NCBI RefSeq assembly: GCF_002272135.1
Contig: NZ_NPBF01000025.1
Location: 248,001-312,000 of the forward strand
Direction: 5' to 3'
Source: Virgibacillus sp. 7505
GTDB lineage: Bacteria > Bacillota > Bacilli > Bacillales > Amphibacillaceae
Length of the DNA stretch: 64,000 bases
The notes below the pieces were generated by a model. The model was not told the DNA's origin and searched no databases. It worked only from the letters and a program-made list of their open reading frames with translations. This document shows positions 45,201 through 53,092 of this stretch, one piece after another. The position numbers and the translations under genes are program-made. How positions within the stretch are numbered: the first letter of the stretch is position 1; each line of letters begins with the position of its first letter.

Positions 45201-45788
45201 TGGATCATTAGCGCCGAGGATGAAGCTGGCTTTTTCTGTATTTGTTTTCTTATCCAGCTGTAAGCTGTAATGTACTTTATACACATTGAAATAATACGCT
45301 TGGAGCACCATATCTTCTGCTTCGGTACCAATCCATTCGGCACCGTCCCAAGCAGAAATATCTGTATCCAATAATCCTGTTTCGAACCAGCTGGCTGCTG
45401 TTGCCTTCTTACCATTTTCGTTCCAAACGGACACTTCCCATTCATAACGAGTAGCTGGTTTCAGTTCTTTTCCTTCATATTGAATAGCGACAGACTCCTC
45501 AGAATGCTGTTTCTTAGTATCCCAGACAGTTTTCCCTCCTGGATCCTTTACAACAAGCTGATAAGCTTTTTGTTTGGCTCCTTGGTGGTCAGCTTGCATT
45601 TGCCAGCTGAAGGTAGGGTTTGGATTGTCCAAACCAAGCGGTGTTGAACTGAAATCAGTGAAAAGATTAATAACTTCTGCTTTCTGTTTTTTGGCATCTA
45701 CTGGGCTGGAAACAAAGGGTAGAAACGTGGTTAGGACTAGGAGCATTGAGGTAACCCACACAATACGACGATAAAACCGGGTCTGCAT
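42252..45788 (-). CDS. secreted alpha-L-rhamnosidase, glycoside hydrolase family 78
   Basis: 1178 residues. An N-terminal signal peptide (RIVWVTSMLLVLTTFLPFVSS, then PVDA before KKQK) is followed by a fibronectin-like domain (FSWQMQADHQGAKQKAYQLVV), further beta-domains including a long insertion near residues 170-340, the Bac_rhamnosid N-domain (YELYLNGERVGEDYFNPGLT), and the (alpha/alpha)6 catalytic domain with DTPARNERMGWNGD, whose Glu is the expected general acid, and EPTPDPDQVMTWAKG near the C-terminus. It releases L-rhamnose from plant glycans. A perfect cre box lies upstream. Secretion is notable, since many Bacillus GH78 enzymes are intracellular. Confidence 0.88.
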   Translation of the reverse strand: MQTRFYRRIVWVTSMLLVLTTFLPFVSSPVDAKKQKAEVINLFTDFSSTPLGLDNPNPTFSWQMQADHQGAKQKAYQLVVKDPGGKTVWDTKKQHSEESVAIQYEGKELKPATRYEWEVSVWNENGKKATAASWFETGLLDTDISAWDGAEWIGTEAEDMVLQAYYFNVYKVHYSLQLDKKTNTEKASFILGANDPRLMDKNKNMYNLENDVNESYVEFELDVSDVQRDSGNAKLLIYRAGYEPEDDPASPITVLDISRDLIDNKNKHKAHDISIWGNSGVFHIFIDGENRITPANGFNVNPVGSGGNYIAFPMLSEIGFSVDKKQQASFRNLKVTNYRKPSNTLFEENTEAKNYKGIFAKAKGVTVTSGAYNVAGGNKGVFAVADPSGHSTPLLRTEFKTDKKKIKDARLYATARGIYELYLNGERVGEDYFNPGLTQYNKTQMYQIYDVTDQLKSGKANAFGAMLGEGWWSGASTFTTENWNYFGDRNSLLAKLVVTYEDGTTETITTNPDWEYTTDGPLVYGSFFQGEVYDANKEMKNWSKAGFKAKNWKQAVEVPLDETTTAGNLDYSDMQITGQVGENARIVDTLTAKSMEEVRPGVYVYDMGQNMVGVPQINLKKQKADEKITLRYAEMLYPDSEESGENTGMLMLENLRAALVQDTYVTKKGNQTIQPRFTFHGYRYIEITGVDKPPALKDVKGLVISSIHDIDSSYETSNSTVNKLWENITWSMRGNFLSIPTDTPARNERMGWNGDISVFSETATYMDNVNQFLRRHNLANRDLQRADGRYSDVTPIGPGFGGILWGSAGLTVPWQSYQQYGDETVLQEHYDSMKQYVDYLGTKVNATTGLINEGPLGDWLSPENSKTENVFLWAAYHVYDLEIMAKTAEILGNDDDAAHYWERYEERKQFFNDKFIDPETKKTLKSDGSISDSQASYAVPLALNVLNETNADAAADHLAATVQRKNTDDLGKERQEYSLMTGFIGTAAISQALSDYSHDDIAYRLLQQESYPSWLYSVKNGATTIWERLNSYTEEDGFGGNNSMNSFNHYSFGAVGAWMYKESLGIKRDPDHPGFKHFLLEPTPDPDQVMTWAKGHVDSMYGRIESSWKADNQAFSYDAVIPSNTTATITIPAKDTKSVRVNGKPIHKATGVTFKEHKNGEVSFDAESGSFTFESILP

Positions 45789-45879
45789 ACGATTCCTCCT
45801 TCATAATGGTTAATGAAATTGCTGTAAGGCAGTCCAATCGGTGCATACGTGGAGGCAGCTCCAACTTTTGCACGTCAAT

Positions 45880-45894
45880 TGTTAGCGCTTACAT
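45880..45894 (-). promoter_or_regulatory. cre box upstream of the GH78 rhamnosidase gene
   Basis: Minus-strand ATGTAAGCGCTAACA fits WTGNAANCGNWNNCW at every position. It lies 92 bases upstream of the rhamnosidase start codon. Confidence 0.78.
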
Positions 45895-46093
45895 ATTTAA
45901 ATTCTAACCTAATCTTGCTCATATTTAGAGGGGGCATTTCTTGGTTAAGGGGGAGAATCATAAGGTGTTATAAAGAAAAAATTGGAAATAATCCCGGGCG
46001 TCTGTAATCGATCCATTGTCTCTTGAAGCTTCCCTTTATAATTCATACAATTGAATAATTCATTTATATAAAATATTTAAGGGAGCTAGTCTC
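45895..46093. other. remaining part of the gap between divergent genes, no gene seen
   Basis: The 318-base gap between the rhamnosidase and the first M20D gene holds the cre box and otherwise A+T-rich sequence. A weak promoter candidate for the plus strand is TTGTCT with TATAAT after only 15 bases, near 46016-46042. No open frame or stable hairpin stands out. Confidence 0.5.
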
Positions 46094-46106
46094 GAGGAGG
46101 ATCATT

Positions 46107-47285
46107 GTGGAACGAAACGAAATAGTATTAGAAGCTAATGACTTGCACAAACAACATCTATTGAACTGGAGAAGGCACTTACATGCAAACCCCGAGCTTT
46201 CTTTTCAGGAGGAGCGTACTTCACAATTCGTTTATGATACATTAGCAAGTTTTGGGAATCTAGAGCTGAGTAGACCAACAAAGACGAGTGTCATGGCAAA
46301 GCTGAAGGGAGCGAAACCGGGTAAAGTAATTGGTTTCCGAGCAGACATGGATGCCTTGCCTATACAGGAAGAAACGAATCTTCCTTTCGCTTCAAAGGTC
46401 GATGGTGTGATGCACGCATGCGGTCGTGATGCGCACACTAGCATCTTGCTCACAGCAGCAGAAATCTTAAGTGCCAAGCAGGAAGAGATGAGTGGGGAAA
46501 TCCGCTTCTTCTTCCAGCACGCAGAAGAGCTGTTTCCTGGCGGTGCTAAAGAAATGGTAGAAGCAGGTGTTACCGAAGGATTGGATATGGTGTTTGGACT
46601 GCACGTTGCTTCTCAATTGCCGCGCGGTAAGGTTGGTGTCATTTATGGACCAGCTACATCCAATTCCGATCAGTTCCATTTGACTGTAAAGGGAAAAGGC
46701 GGGCATTCTTCACAGCCCGATAAAACGGTGGATCCAATTGTTATCAGTGCCCAGATTATCACGAATTTGCAATCAGTAGTATCACGGATGACTAGCCCAA
46801 AAGAAGAACTGGTCGTTTCACTCACCACTCTCCAGGCTGGAGATGCAGTAAATGTTATTCCGAATGAAGTGCATATAGGAGCATCATTGCGTTCGCTTAA
46901 GCAAGATGTGCGGAAGAATGCGATATCTGCTATTGAGCGTATGGTAAAAGGCATTACAGAGGCAAATGGTGCTGATTTTGAACTGGACGTTACGTATGGT
47001 TATGACTCTGTTATCAATGAAGAGAAAGCTACTGCAATAGCAGAGCGTGCTCTGAAGCGAAAACTCGGGGAAGATGCAGTGCTTCATGGCAGTGCAATCC
47101 TTGGAGGCGAAGATTTTGCCGCCTTTGCGAATGCTGTTCCCGGATGCTTTGTTTTTGTCGGTGCCAAAGAAGATGCTAATCCATCTCCTGCACCTCATCA
47201 TCATCCGCAATTTCGAATAGAGGAAGAAGCAATGCAGGATGGTGTGCAATATTTCCTTGGTATTGCAGAGGATCTTGTTTTCTAG
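46107..47285 (+). CDS. M20D family amidohydrolase with an altered metal site
   Basis: 392-residue homologue of HipO/YxeP/IAA-amino-acid hydrolases, which cleave N-acyl amino acids with a dinuclear metal site. Visible: RADMDALPIQEET, the metal-site segment HACGRDAHTS near residues 103-112, FFFQHAEELFPGGA with the catalytic and metal glutamates, FGLHVASQLP, the dimerisation lid, and APHHHPQF. In the family the segment is HACGHDGH, and the His after CG is a metal ligand; here residue 107 is Arg (codon CGT). The rest of the site is intact. The start is GTG 46107, six bases after GAGGAGG. It is closely similar to the next gene throughout. Confidence 0.87.
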   Translation: MERNEIVLEANDLHKQHLLNWRRHLHANPELSFQEERTSQFVYDTLASFGNLELSRPTKTSVMAKLKGAKPGKVIGFRADMDALPIQEETNLPFASKVDGVMHACGRDAHTSILLTAAEILSAKQEEMSGEIRFFFQHAEELFPGGAKEMVEAGVTEGLDMVFGLHVASQLPRGKVGVIYGPATSNSDQFHLTVKGKGGHSSQPDKTVDPIVISAQIITNLQSVVSRMTSPKEELVVSLTTLQAGDAVNVIPNEVHIGASLRSLKQDVRKNAISAIERMVKGITEANGADFELDVTYGYDSVINEEKATAIAERALKRKLGEDAVLHGSAILGGEDFAAFANAVPGCFVFVGAKEDANPSPAPHHHPQFRIEEEAMQDGVQYFLGIAEDLVF

Positions 47286-47312
47286 AGAGGAGTCTTTGTA
47301 CTCCTCTTTTTC
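47285..47312 (+). terminator. Rho-independent terminator
   Basis: A 9-bp stem GAGAGGAGT / ACTCCTCTT with a 6-base loop and trailing T residues, directly after the first M20D stop. It separates transcription of the two paralogues. Confidence 0.85.
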
Positions 47313-47435
47313 AATATTTCTTATTTAACGTTAACAATCGCTGACTTAAAACTTTTTATAGGTAATATCTAACTGATTTTTATCAGGAAAATTGAATGGA
47401 TATTCATCTAGGGTCTTTAATACGAGATCAGGGAG

Positions 47436-47444
47436 TGCTATGAT
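47436..47444 (+). promoter_or_regulatory. possible extended -10 promoter of the second M20D gene
   Basis: TGC followed by TATGAT (47439-47444) forms an extended -10 element about 60 bases upstream of the ATG; no good -35 box is visible. A small dyad CTGAT / ATCAG lies about 60 bases further upstream. Confidence 0.35.
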
Positions 47445-47503
47445 AGTGAACATACAAATTTTCTGAAATATTTCATTATTGTAATTATTGAAGGGGAGAT
47501 CTT

Positions 47504-48685
47504 ATGCTAACGAAACAGACCGAAATTGAATTGTCCAATGAACAAGTAGAAGAGATTGTCAGCTGGAGAAGATATTTGCATCAGCATCCGGAGCTGTCTT
47601 TCCAAGAGTATAAGACATCAGCTTTCCTTTATGAAACATTAAGCACTTTTCCTAATCTGGAAGTGACTAGACCTACTGAAACAAGTGTAATGGCGGTACT
47701 GAAGGGGGCTCATCCTGGTAAAACGATCGGCTTCCGGGCTGACATGGATGCCTTGCCGATACAAGAAGAAACAGGTCTTCCTTATGCATCAAAAAACGAT
47801 GGTGTCATGCATGCTTGCGGACATGACGGTCATACTGCCATTTTGCTTGGAGTCGCGAAAGCACTAAGTGCAAAGCAGGATAAAATCCATGGTGAAATAC
47901 GTTTCTTCTTCCAGCACGCAGAAGAATTGCTTCCAGGAGGCGCTAGAGAAATGGTTGCAGCCGGTGTGACCGAAGGTGTGGATTATGTGTTCGGTTTGCA
48001 TCTTTCCTCTCTTACGCCATTAGGTCAGCTGACGATTACACCGGGAGCTGCTACGTCCAATTCAGACATGTTCCATGTCACGATCAAAGGGAAAGGAGGA
48101 CACTCTTCTCAGCCAGAGAACACAATTGATCCAGTCGTTACAAGTGCTCAGATCATTACCAGCCTGCAAACGGTCGTTTCCCGCATCACGAGCCCGAAAG
48201 ATGAACTGGTTGTGTCTGTCACGACATTACAAGCCGGAGACGCTGTCAATGTCATTCCAGAACAAGTGAAGATTGGGGCTTCCGTTCGCTCCTTTAGTCA
48301 GGACGTCCGTAAACGGGCAGTCGAGGCGATTGAACAAATTATCAAGGGTGTATCCGAAGCGAATGGCTGCCAGTATGAATTTAATTATACGTACGGCTAC
48401 GATTCAGTCGTCAATGATGCGGATGCAACTGCTATTGCGTTTGAAGCAATCCGACGCAAGCTGGGCGAAGGGGTAGCAGTCGAAGGAGAAGCAATTATGG
48501 GAGGCGAGGATTTTTCAGCCTTCTCAAACGTTGTTCCTGGCTGCTTCGTATTCGTAGGCGCTTGTTCTCCGGATAACCAGACACCAGCTCCCCATCACCA
48601 TCCGAAATTCCTTATTGACGAAGCGGCATTGGCGGATGGGGCGAATATGTTCCTTGCTATTGCTGAAGAATTGTTGCTGGAATAA
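47504..48685 (+). CDS. M20D family amidohydrolase (N-acyl amino acid hydrolase type)
   Basis: 393-residue paralogue of the preceding gene, similar along the whole length. It keeps the canonical metal motif HACGHDGHTA (His107 where the neighbour has Arg), HAEELLPGGAREM, FGLHLSSLTP and APHHHPKF. The family removes acyl groups from amino acids (hippurate, N-acetyl-cysteine, IAA conjugates); substrate not determinable here. AAGGGGAG precedes the ATG. Confidence 0.9.
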   Translation: MLTKQTEIELSNEQVEEIVSWRRYLHQHPELSFQEYKTSAFLYETLSTFPNLEVTRPTETSVMAVLKGAHPGKTIGFRADMDALPIQEETGLPYASKNDGVMHACGHDGHTAILLGVAKALSAKQDKIHGEIRFFFQHAEELLPGGAREMVAAGVTEGVDYVFGLHLSSLTPLGQLTITPGAATSNSDMFHVTIKGKGGHSSQPENTIDPVVTSAQIITSLQTVVSRITSPKDELVVSVTTLQAGDAVNVIPEQVKIGASVRSFSQDVRKRAVEAIEQIIKGVSEANGCQYEFNYTYGYDSVVNDADATAIAFEAIRRKLGEGVAVEGEAIMGGEDFSAFSNVVPGCFVFVGACSPDNQTPAPHHHPKFLIDEAALADGANMFLAIAEELLLE

Positions 48686-48965
48686 GTAAACAGGTGATTT
48701 TGCTATCATCGTCGCTGCAGGAGACGTCATTTCAATTATTTCCCGGGCAAAGACTCCATTCGGAATTACATCAAAGGACTAGAGTTATGCTGACCGAGTT
48801 GTGCTACTTAGGTTATTTAATAAGTAACCATTAGTGATAGCATCAAGGTGAAGGCAATGGTTTAAGTCAGCTGCGGCTGCTTTTCAAGGGCGGATTCGCT
48901 TCTTTTTTCCAGCCAGATCAGTAGTCGCCAGTACATTTTGTACATACATTTAAGGAGGCTGTAAA

Positions 48966-50219
48966 ATGGACAAGCTTATTCGCAATGGTATCGTAATTAA
49001 TGGAACAGGAGAGGTAATAGAGGATGCTGTGATTGCCATTAAAGAAGATCGTATCGCTGCTATGGGGCCATCGGCTGACTTTATCGGTATTGATGCCAAA
49101 GAAGTCGTTGACGCACAGGGCGGTTATATACTGCCAGGTTTGATTGATACACATGTGCATATGATGATGGAAATTAAAGATGTACGGGAATCACTTATCA
49201 CTCCTTTTTCGATGCGTTTCTATGAAGCGTTGACGTACATGAAACGAACACTGGATGCAGGCATCACGACAGTAAGAGATGCTGGTTATGCCGACCTTGG
49301 CGTAAAACAGGCCATCGAACATGGCTTGATTAGCGGACCGCGTATGCAAATAAGCATTAATCCGCTTACGATCACAGGTGGTCATGGCGATAATTGGATG
49401 GTGTCCGATATGGATTTGACTAATAAGGCTTATCCAGGGTTTCCATCTGGTATTTGCGATGGACCGGAGCAGGTACGTCAGAAGGTCCGGGAGATGCTCC
49501 GGGCAGGTGCGGATATTATTAAAGTACATGCGACCGGAGGTGTCATGAGTCCGACCGATCATCCGGAATTCACACAATTCTCCATGGAAGAGCTGCGCAT
49601 CATCGTAGAAGAAGCCACTTATCGGAAAGGGCGTAAAGTGATGGCACATGCCCAGGGAGCAGAAGGTGTAAAACAAGCTGTCCGAGCAGGCATCCATTCT
49701 ATCGAGCATGGTATCTTCCTTGACGATGAAGCAATCGAGCTCATGCTGGAGCATGGTACGTACCTTGTTCCAACGTTGCTCGCCCCTGTCAGTGTCGTGG
49801 AAGCAAGTGAAGCGAATGAAAGCATGCCTGCTTATGCGGTTGATAAAGCGAAGGAAGTAATGGAAATTCATCAGAAGAGCGTAGCAAGAGCATATGAAGC
49901 AGGTGTCAAAATTGCGATGGGAACCGATGCAGGTGTTATGGCGCATGGCATGAACTTGCGTGAGCTGGCACTGATGTGCGACATTGGCATGAGTCCGATG
50001 GAAGCAATTATTGCGACAACTAAAGTAGCTGCAGAGTGCTTAGGCTGGGAAGATAAAATCGGGACAATAGCTGAAGGTAAATTAGCAGACATAGTTATTG
50101 TGCAGGAAAACCCATTGGAAAATATCGCTTCCATGGCTGACACAAATAATATAAAGACGGTAATACAGGGAGGGAAGCTGAAGAAACAGCTTTCCATCCA
50201 GTCAGGTATTCCAAGTTGA
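48966..50219 (+). CDS. M38 amidohydrolase family protein (imidazolonepropionase/prolidase-like)
   Basis: 417-residue TIM-barrel metal hydrolase. Motifs: GLIDTHVHMMM near residue 59 (HxH metal site), IIKVHATGGVMSPTDHPEF near residue 180 with the Lys that is carboxylated in this group, MAHAQGAEGVKQAVRAGIHS near residue 225, IEHG, and the metal Asp in MGTDAGVMAHG near residue 318. The closest known activities are Xaa-Arg/Lys or Xaa-Pro dipeptide and N-acyl amino acid hydrolysis. AAGGAGG lies 8 bases before the ATG. Its place between M20D hydrolases and a carboxylate transporter suggests amino-acid conjugate use. Confidence 0.85.
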   Translation: MDKLIRNGIVINGTGEVIEDAVIAIKEDRIAAMGPSADFIGIDAKEVVDAQGGYILPGLIDTHVHMMMEIKDVRESLITPFSMRFYEALTYMKRTLDAGITTVRDAGYADLGVKQAIEHGLISGPRMQISINPLTITGGHGDNWMVSDMDLTNKAYPGFPSGICDGPEQVRQKVREMLRAGADIIKVHATGGVMSPTDHPEFTQFSMEELRIIVEEATYRKGRKVMAHAQGAEGVKQAVRAGIHSIEHGIFLDDEAIELMLEHGTYLVPTLLAPVSVVEASEANESMPAYAVDKAKEVMEIHQKSVARAYEAGVKIAMGTDAGVMAHGMNLRELALMCDIGMSPMEAIIATTKVAAECLGWEDKIGTIAEGKLADIVIVQENPLENIASMADTNNIKTVIQGGKLKKQLSIQSGIPS

Positions 50220-50220
50220 C

Positions 50221-50254
50221 AATAAAACAGCGGGCAAATGCCCGCTGTTTTATT
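50221..50254 (+). terminator. Rho-independent terminator
   Basis: A 15-bp perfect stem AATAAAACAGCGGGC / GCCCGCTGTTTTATT with a 4-base loop, two bases after the amidohydrolase stop codon. Confidence 0.9.
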
Positions 50255-50327
50255 GTACAAATATTTGACAGAACAACCAGGAGTCTAATAGGCTTAACAT
50301 GTAATTTATTTAGTTGCTTATACTATT

Positions 50328-50342
50328 ATGTAAGCGCTTAAA
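50328..50342 (+). promoter_or_regulatory. cre-like box upstream of the DASS transporter gene
   Basis: ATGTAAGCGCTTAAA matches the cre consensus with one mismatch at the penultimate C, 18 bases upstream of the ATG; this position suits CcpA repression. Confidence 0.6.
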
Positions 50343-50360
50343 TTTGAAGGAGGCGATTGA

Positions 50361-52016
50361 ATGAAGTCTAGTATGCTATCGTTATGGGAAGGGCTATGGC
50401 ATGCGCATGAAAGAACCAAGCAGTTGCTGCTTTTCGCTGTACCAACCTCAAAGAATAAAGTGTCAGATCAATCATCGAACCAATCAGGCACTTCCAACAA
50501 GGCACCCCGTACTTACAAACGTCCCCAGTTAATTGGATTGCTGTTAGGTCCTCTATTGTTTTTCTCTGTCATTTTGTTTTATTACCCCGAAGGATTGAGC
50601 TATGAAGGAGGCATGGTATTGGCTACGACATTGTGGGTTGCGACATGGTGGATCACAGAAGCCATTCCAATACCAGCTACTTCCTTACTACCGCTAATTC
50701 TCCTGCCAATAACACAAGGTCTTGATGGAGACACAGCGGCTTCAAGCTATGGAGATCCGATTGTATTCCTTTTCCTTGGCGGTTTCTTGATTGCTATGGC
50801 AATGGAGAAATGGAATTTGCATAAACGTATTGCATTGAATATCATCAGTGTAGTCGGAACGAGTACCTCACGTATCGTACTTGGATTCATGATTGCTACT
50901 GGTTTCCTCTCGATGTGGGTATCCAATACGGCAGCGGTCATGATGATGCTGCCGATCGGGACAGCTATTATTTATCAAGCCAGTCAAGCGGCAAAAGCCA
51001 GCAAGCAAGACATTGGTGAAGATAATCGGAAGTTCGAAAAATCACTTGTGTTCGCGATTGGGTATGCAGGAACGATTGGCGGTCTCGGAACGCTGATCGG
51101 TACGCCCCCGAACATTATCCTGGCGGCAATGGCAAGCAGTTTGTTTGGCGTAGAGATTTCCTTTGGCGGCTGGATGCTGATAGCCGTACCGATTGTTATT
51201 GTCCTTTTGTTTTCGACATGGTTTTATCTGACGAAATTCGTTTTCCGAATCAAGATGAAGGAATTACCGGGTGGAAAAGAGCTGATCCTTAAGCAAAAAC
51301 GGGATCTGGGAAAAATGTCATCCGAAGAAAAAGCCGTGCTTGCCATATTTACATTTGCTGCATTCATGTGGGTCAGCCGCACCTTTCTTTGGCAGGAGGA
51401 TGCTGTGTTGGAGATACTAGCTATCCCGGGTATCAGTGATACGACAATAGCAGTCTTGGCAGGTGTAATATTATTCTTGATTCCTAGTTCAAGTAAAAAA
51501 GGGCAAAGGATTCTTGATTGGGACGTTTCGAAAGAATTGCCGTGGGGAGTTCTGCTTCTATTCGGAGGTGGACTTGCAATCGCAGCTGGCTTCACTAGCT
51601 CCGGGCTTTCCCAATGGATCGGTGATCAGCTTACAGTCTTGGAAGGATTAAATATTTTTGTGATCATCGTTATTTCGACAACACTCGTATTGTTCTTGAC
51701 CGAGATTACATCCAATACAGCGACTGCTACTATGATCCTGCCTGTCATGGCATCATTGGCTTTAGCTTTGGATGTTCATCCATATACTATCATGGTGCCT
51801 GCTGCGATGGCTGCCAACTGTGCATTCATGCTTCCGGTTGGAACGCCGCCGAACGCTATCATATTTGCAACTGGTAAAATTACAATAGCAGAGATGGTCA
51901 GGATAGGCTTTGTGCTTAACATATTTACCCTCGTTCTGCTCATTCTAGGAGTCTTTGCGCTTGTCGGTCCTCTATGGGGACTTGATTTGAATATGTACCC
52001 TGAATCGTGGAAATGA
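50361..52016 (+). CDS. DASS-family (SLC13) sodium:dicarboxylate symporter
   Basis: 551 residues: a polar N-terminal extension of about 55 residues (rich in Ser, Asn, Lys), then about 11-13 membrane segments. The two family-defining SNT motifs are seen as MWVSNTAAVMMMLPIG and EITSNTATATMILPV, each with a GTPPN turn (LIGTPPNIIL, VGTPPNAIIF). These transporters import succinate, malate, fumarate or related carboxylates with Na+. Control by the adjacent cre-like site fits a secondary carbon source. GAAGGAGG precedes the ATG. Confidence 0.9.
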   Translation: MKSSMLSLWEGLWHAHERTKQLLLFAVPTSKNKVSDQSSNQSGTSNKAPRTYKRPQLIGLLLGPLLFFSVILFYYPEGLSYEGGMVLATTLWVATWWITEAIPIPATSLLPLILLPITQGLDGDTAASSYGDPIVFLFLGGFLIAMAMEKWNLHKRIALNIISVVGTSTSRIVLGFMIATGFLSMWVSNTAAVMMMLPIGTAIIYQASQAAKASKQDIGEDNRKFEKSLVFAIGYAGTIGGLGTLIGTPPNIILAAMASSLFGVEISFGGWMLIAVPIVIVLLFSTWFYLTKFVFRIKMKELPGGKELILKQKRDLGKMSSEEKAVLAIFTFAAFMWVSRTFLWQEDAVLEILAIPGISDTTIAVLAGVILFLIPSSSKKGQRILDWDVSKELPWGVLLLFGGGLAIAAGFTSSGLSQWIGDQLTVLEGLNIFVIIVISTTLVLFLTEITSNTATATMILPVMASLALALDVHPYTIMVPAAMAANCAFMLPVGTPPNAIIFATGKITIAEMVRIGFVLNIFTLVLLILGVFALVGPLWGLDLNMYPESWK

Positions 52017-52023
52017 ATTTGAT

Positions 52024-52051
52024 AGGAGTCTGCCATTGGCAGACTCCTGTT
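52024..52051 (+). terminator. hairpin after the DASS gene, weak terminator
   Basis: An 11-bp stem AGGAGTCTGCC / GGCAGACTCCT with a 3-base loop but only a short T-rich tail. The ribosome site of the next gene follows directly, so some read-through is likely. Confidence 0.6.
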
Positions 52052-52068
52052 CATTAAAGGAGACCACC

Positions 52069-52605
52069 ATGAAACATTATCTAGTAATTGGAGGAACGGG
52101 CATGCTCCAAGCAGCTGTCCTTGACTGGAATCAGGAGGGGCATATGGTGACAGTCATTGCTCGAACGGAGAAAAAACTCAGGCGTTTAGCTGAATGTGCT
52201 GCCCATTCAGAGCGCCTTCGAACGATACAAGCAGATTACCATCAGCTTGAAAGTTTTCAAAAAAAGCTGGAGGATGTTCCGCCGCCAGATATCATTGTAA
52301 GCTGGATTCACCACAGCGGAAACAGTGCAATACAAGCTCTTTGTAACACATATGGCAATGCGTCAAAGAGGATAGAGCTTTTTCATATAAAAGGGAGCAG
52401 TGCTCAGGATCCGTTACAAAACTATGTACCTCATTATCCCGATACTATCGATTATTATGAAGTCATCTTAGGTTTCCAGCTGACCGGAAGCACTTCCAGG
52501 TGGCTTACAAATGAAGAAATAGTAAAAGGAGTAGGAAAAGCAGTCAAACAGAGACATTCCCGCTATATCGTCGGAACAATCGAGCCGTGGAATGCCAGGC
52601 CATAA
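52069..52605 (+). CDS. NAD(P)-binding Rossmann-fold protein, short-chain dehydrogenase-like
   Basis: 178 residues from the ATG at 52069 (behind AAAGGAG); an in-frame upstream ATG at 52036 lies inside the preceding hairpin. The nucleotide-binding motif is VIGGTGMLQAAVL at residues 5-17, followed by an RTEKKLRRL region consistent with NADP preference and an IVSWIHHSGN stretch. It lacks the classical Tyr-x-x-x-Lys pair of short-chain dehydrogenases, so a catalytic role is unproven. Substrate unknown. Confidence 0.7.
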   Translation: MKHYLVIGGTGMLQAAVLDWNQEGHMVTVIARTEKKLRRLAECAAHSERLRTIQADYHQLESFQKKLEDVPPPDIIVSWIHHSGNSAIQALCNTYGNASKRIELFHIKGSSAQDPLQNYVPHYPDTIDYYEVILGFQLTGSTSRWLTNEEIVKGVGKAVKQRHSRYIVGTIEPWNARP

Positions 52606-52742
52606 TCTTTATTCTCACTTTAGGAAGAATTTGAATTATTTTCTTCTGAATTGTTCATAACTTAAGGATTCTACCGATAATAGAAATGTGCAACTAGGAA
52701 AATAGGTCTAGTTATGCCCAAGGATTAAGCGGAGGGTTCCCG

Positions 52743-53054
52743 ATGAAGGAAGCAAAAGATCAAGGTTGGGCGTTGGTGGCTAAGCTGATGAAGGAAGAAG
52801 AGAACCTTGCTGTTGATAGTGGAGAGATTGGATATACCGGGCTTAACGGTAAATTCCTGGCATTGCTCAGTATAGCTGTTTTCGTTACAAACGGAGATGA
52901 GCGTGCACTTCGGCAGCAATTCGAAGCTGCTCTCCTGTCCGGCATATCTGTCCAAGAGATGATGGAAGCAATCCAACATTGTGCATTGTTGAATGGGTTC
53001 CCGCCTTCGCTGAAAGCTATGTCATTATTAAAAGAAGTAGTGGACGACCAATGA
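52743..53054 (+). CDS. carboxymuconolactone decarboxylase (AhpD-like) family protein
   Basis: 103 residues. The CMD helical fold is suggested by KFLALLSIAVFVTNGDERALRQQFEAALLSG and VQEMMEAIQHCALLNGFPPSLKAM. It has a single cysteine (in IQHCALLNG) rather than the CxxC pair of AhpD, so peroxidase-type thiol chemistry is unlikely. The stop TGA lies in the left arm of an 18-bp hairpin shared with convergent corA. Confidence 0.75.
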   Translation: MKEAKDQGWALVAKLMKEEENLAVDSGEIGYTGLNGKFLALLSIAVFVTNGDERALRQQFEAALLSGISVQEMMEAIQHCALLNGFPPSLKAMSLLKEVVDDQ

Positions 53055-53092
53055 CAAAATGCGTGCAGATGATACTGCACGCATTTTGTCAT
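53051..53092. terminator. bidirectional terminator with both stop codons in its arms
   Basis: A perfect 18-bp stem (53051-53068 with 53075-53092), 6-base loop. The plus-strand TGA stop (53052-53054) and the minus-strand TGA stop (53091-53089) occupy mirror positions at the base of the stem. Confidence 0.9.

Noticed and set aside
48686-48785. Short open stretch after the second M20D gene reading about like VISIISRAKTPFGITSKD, reminiscent of the start of a thiolase.
   Set aside because: Only about 25 codons, no ribosome site or start, and the similarity covers a few residues; could be a gene remnant but is not supportable.
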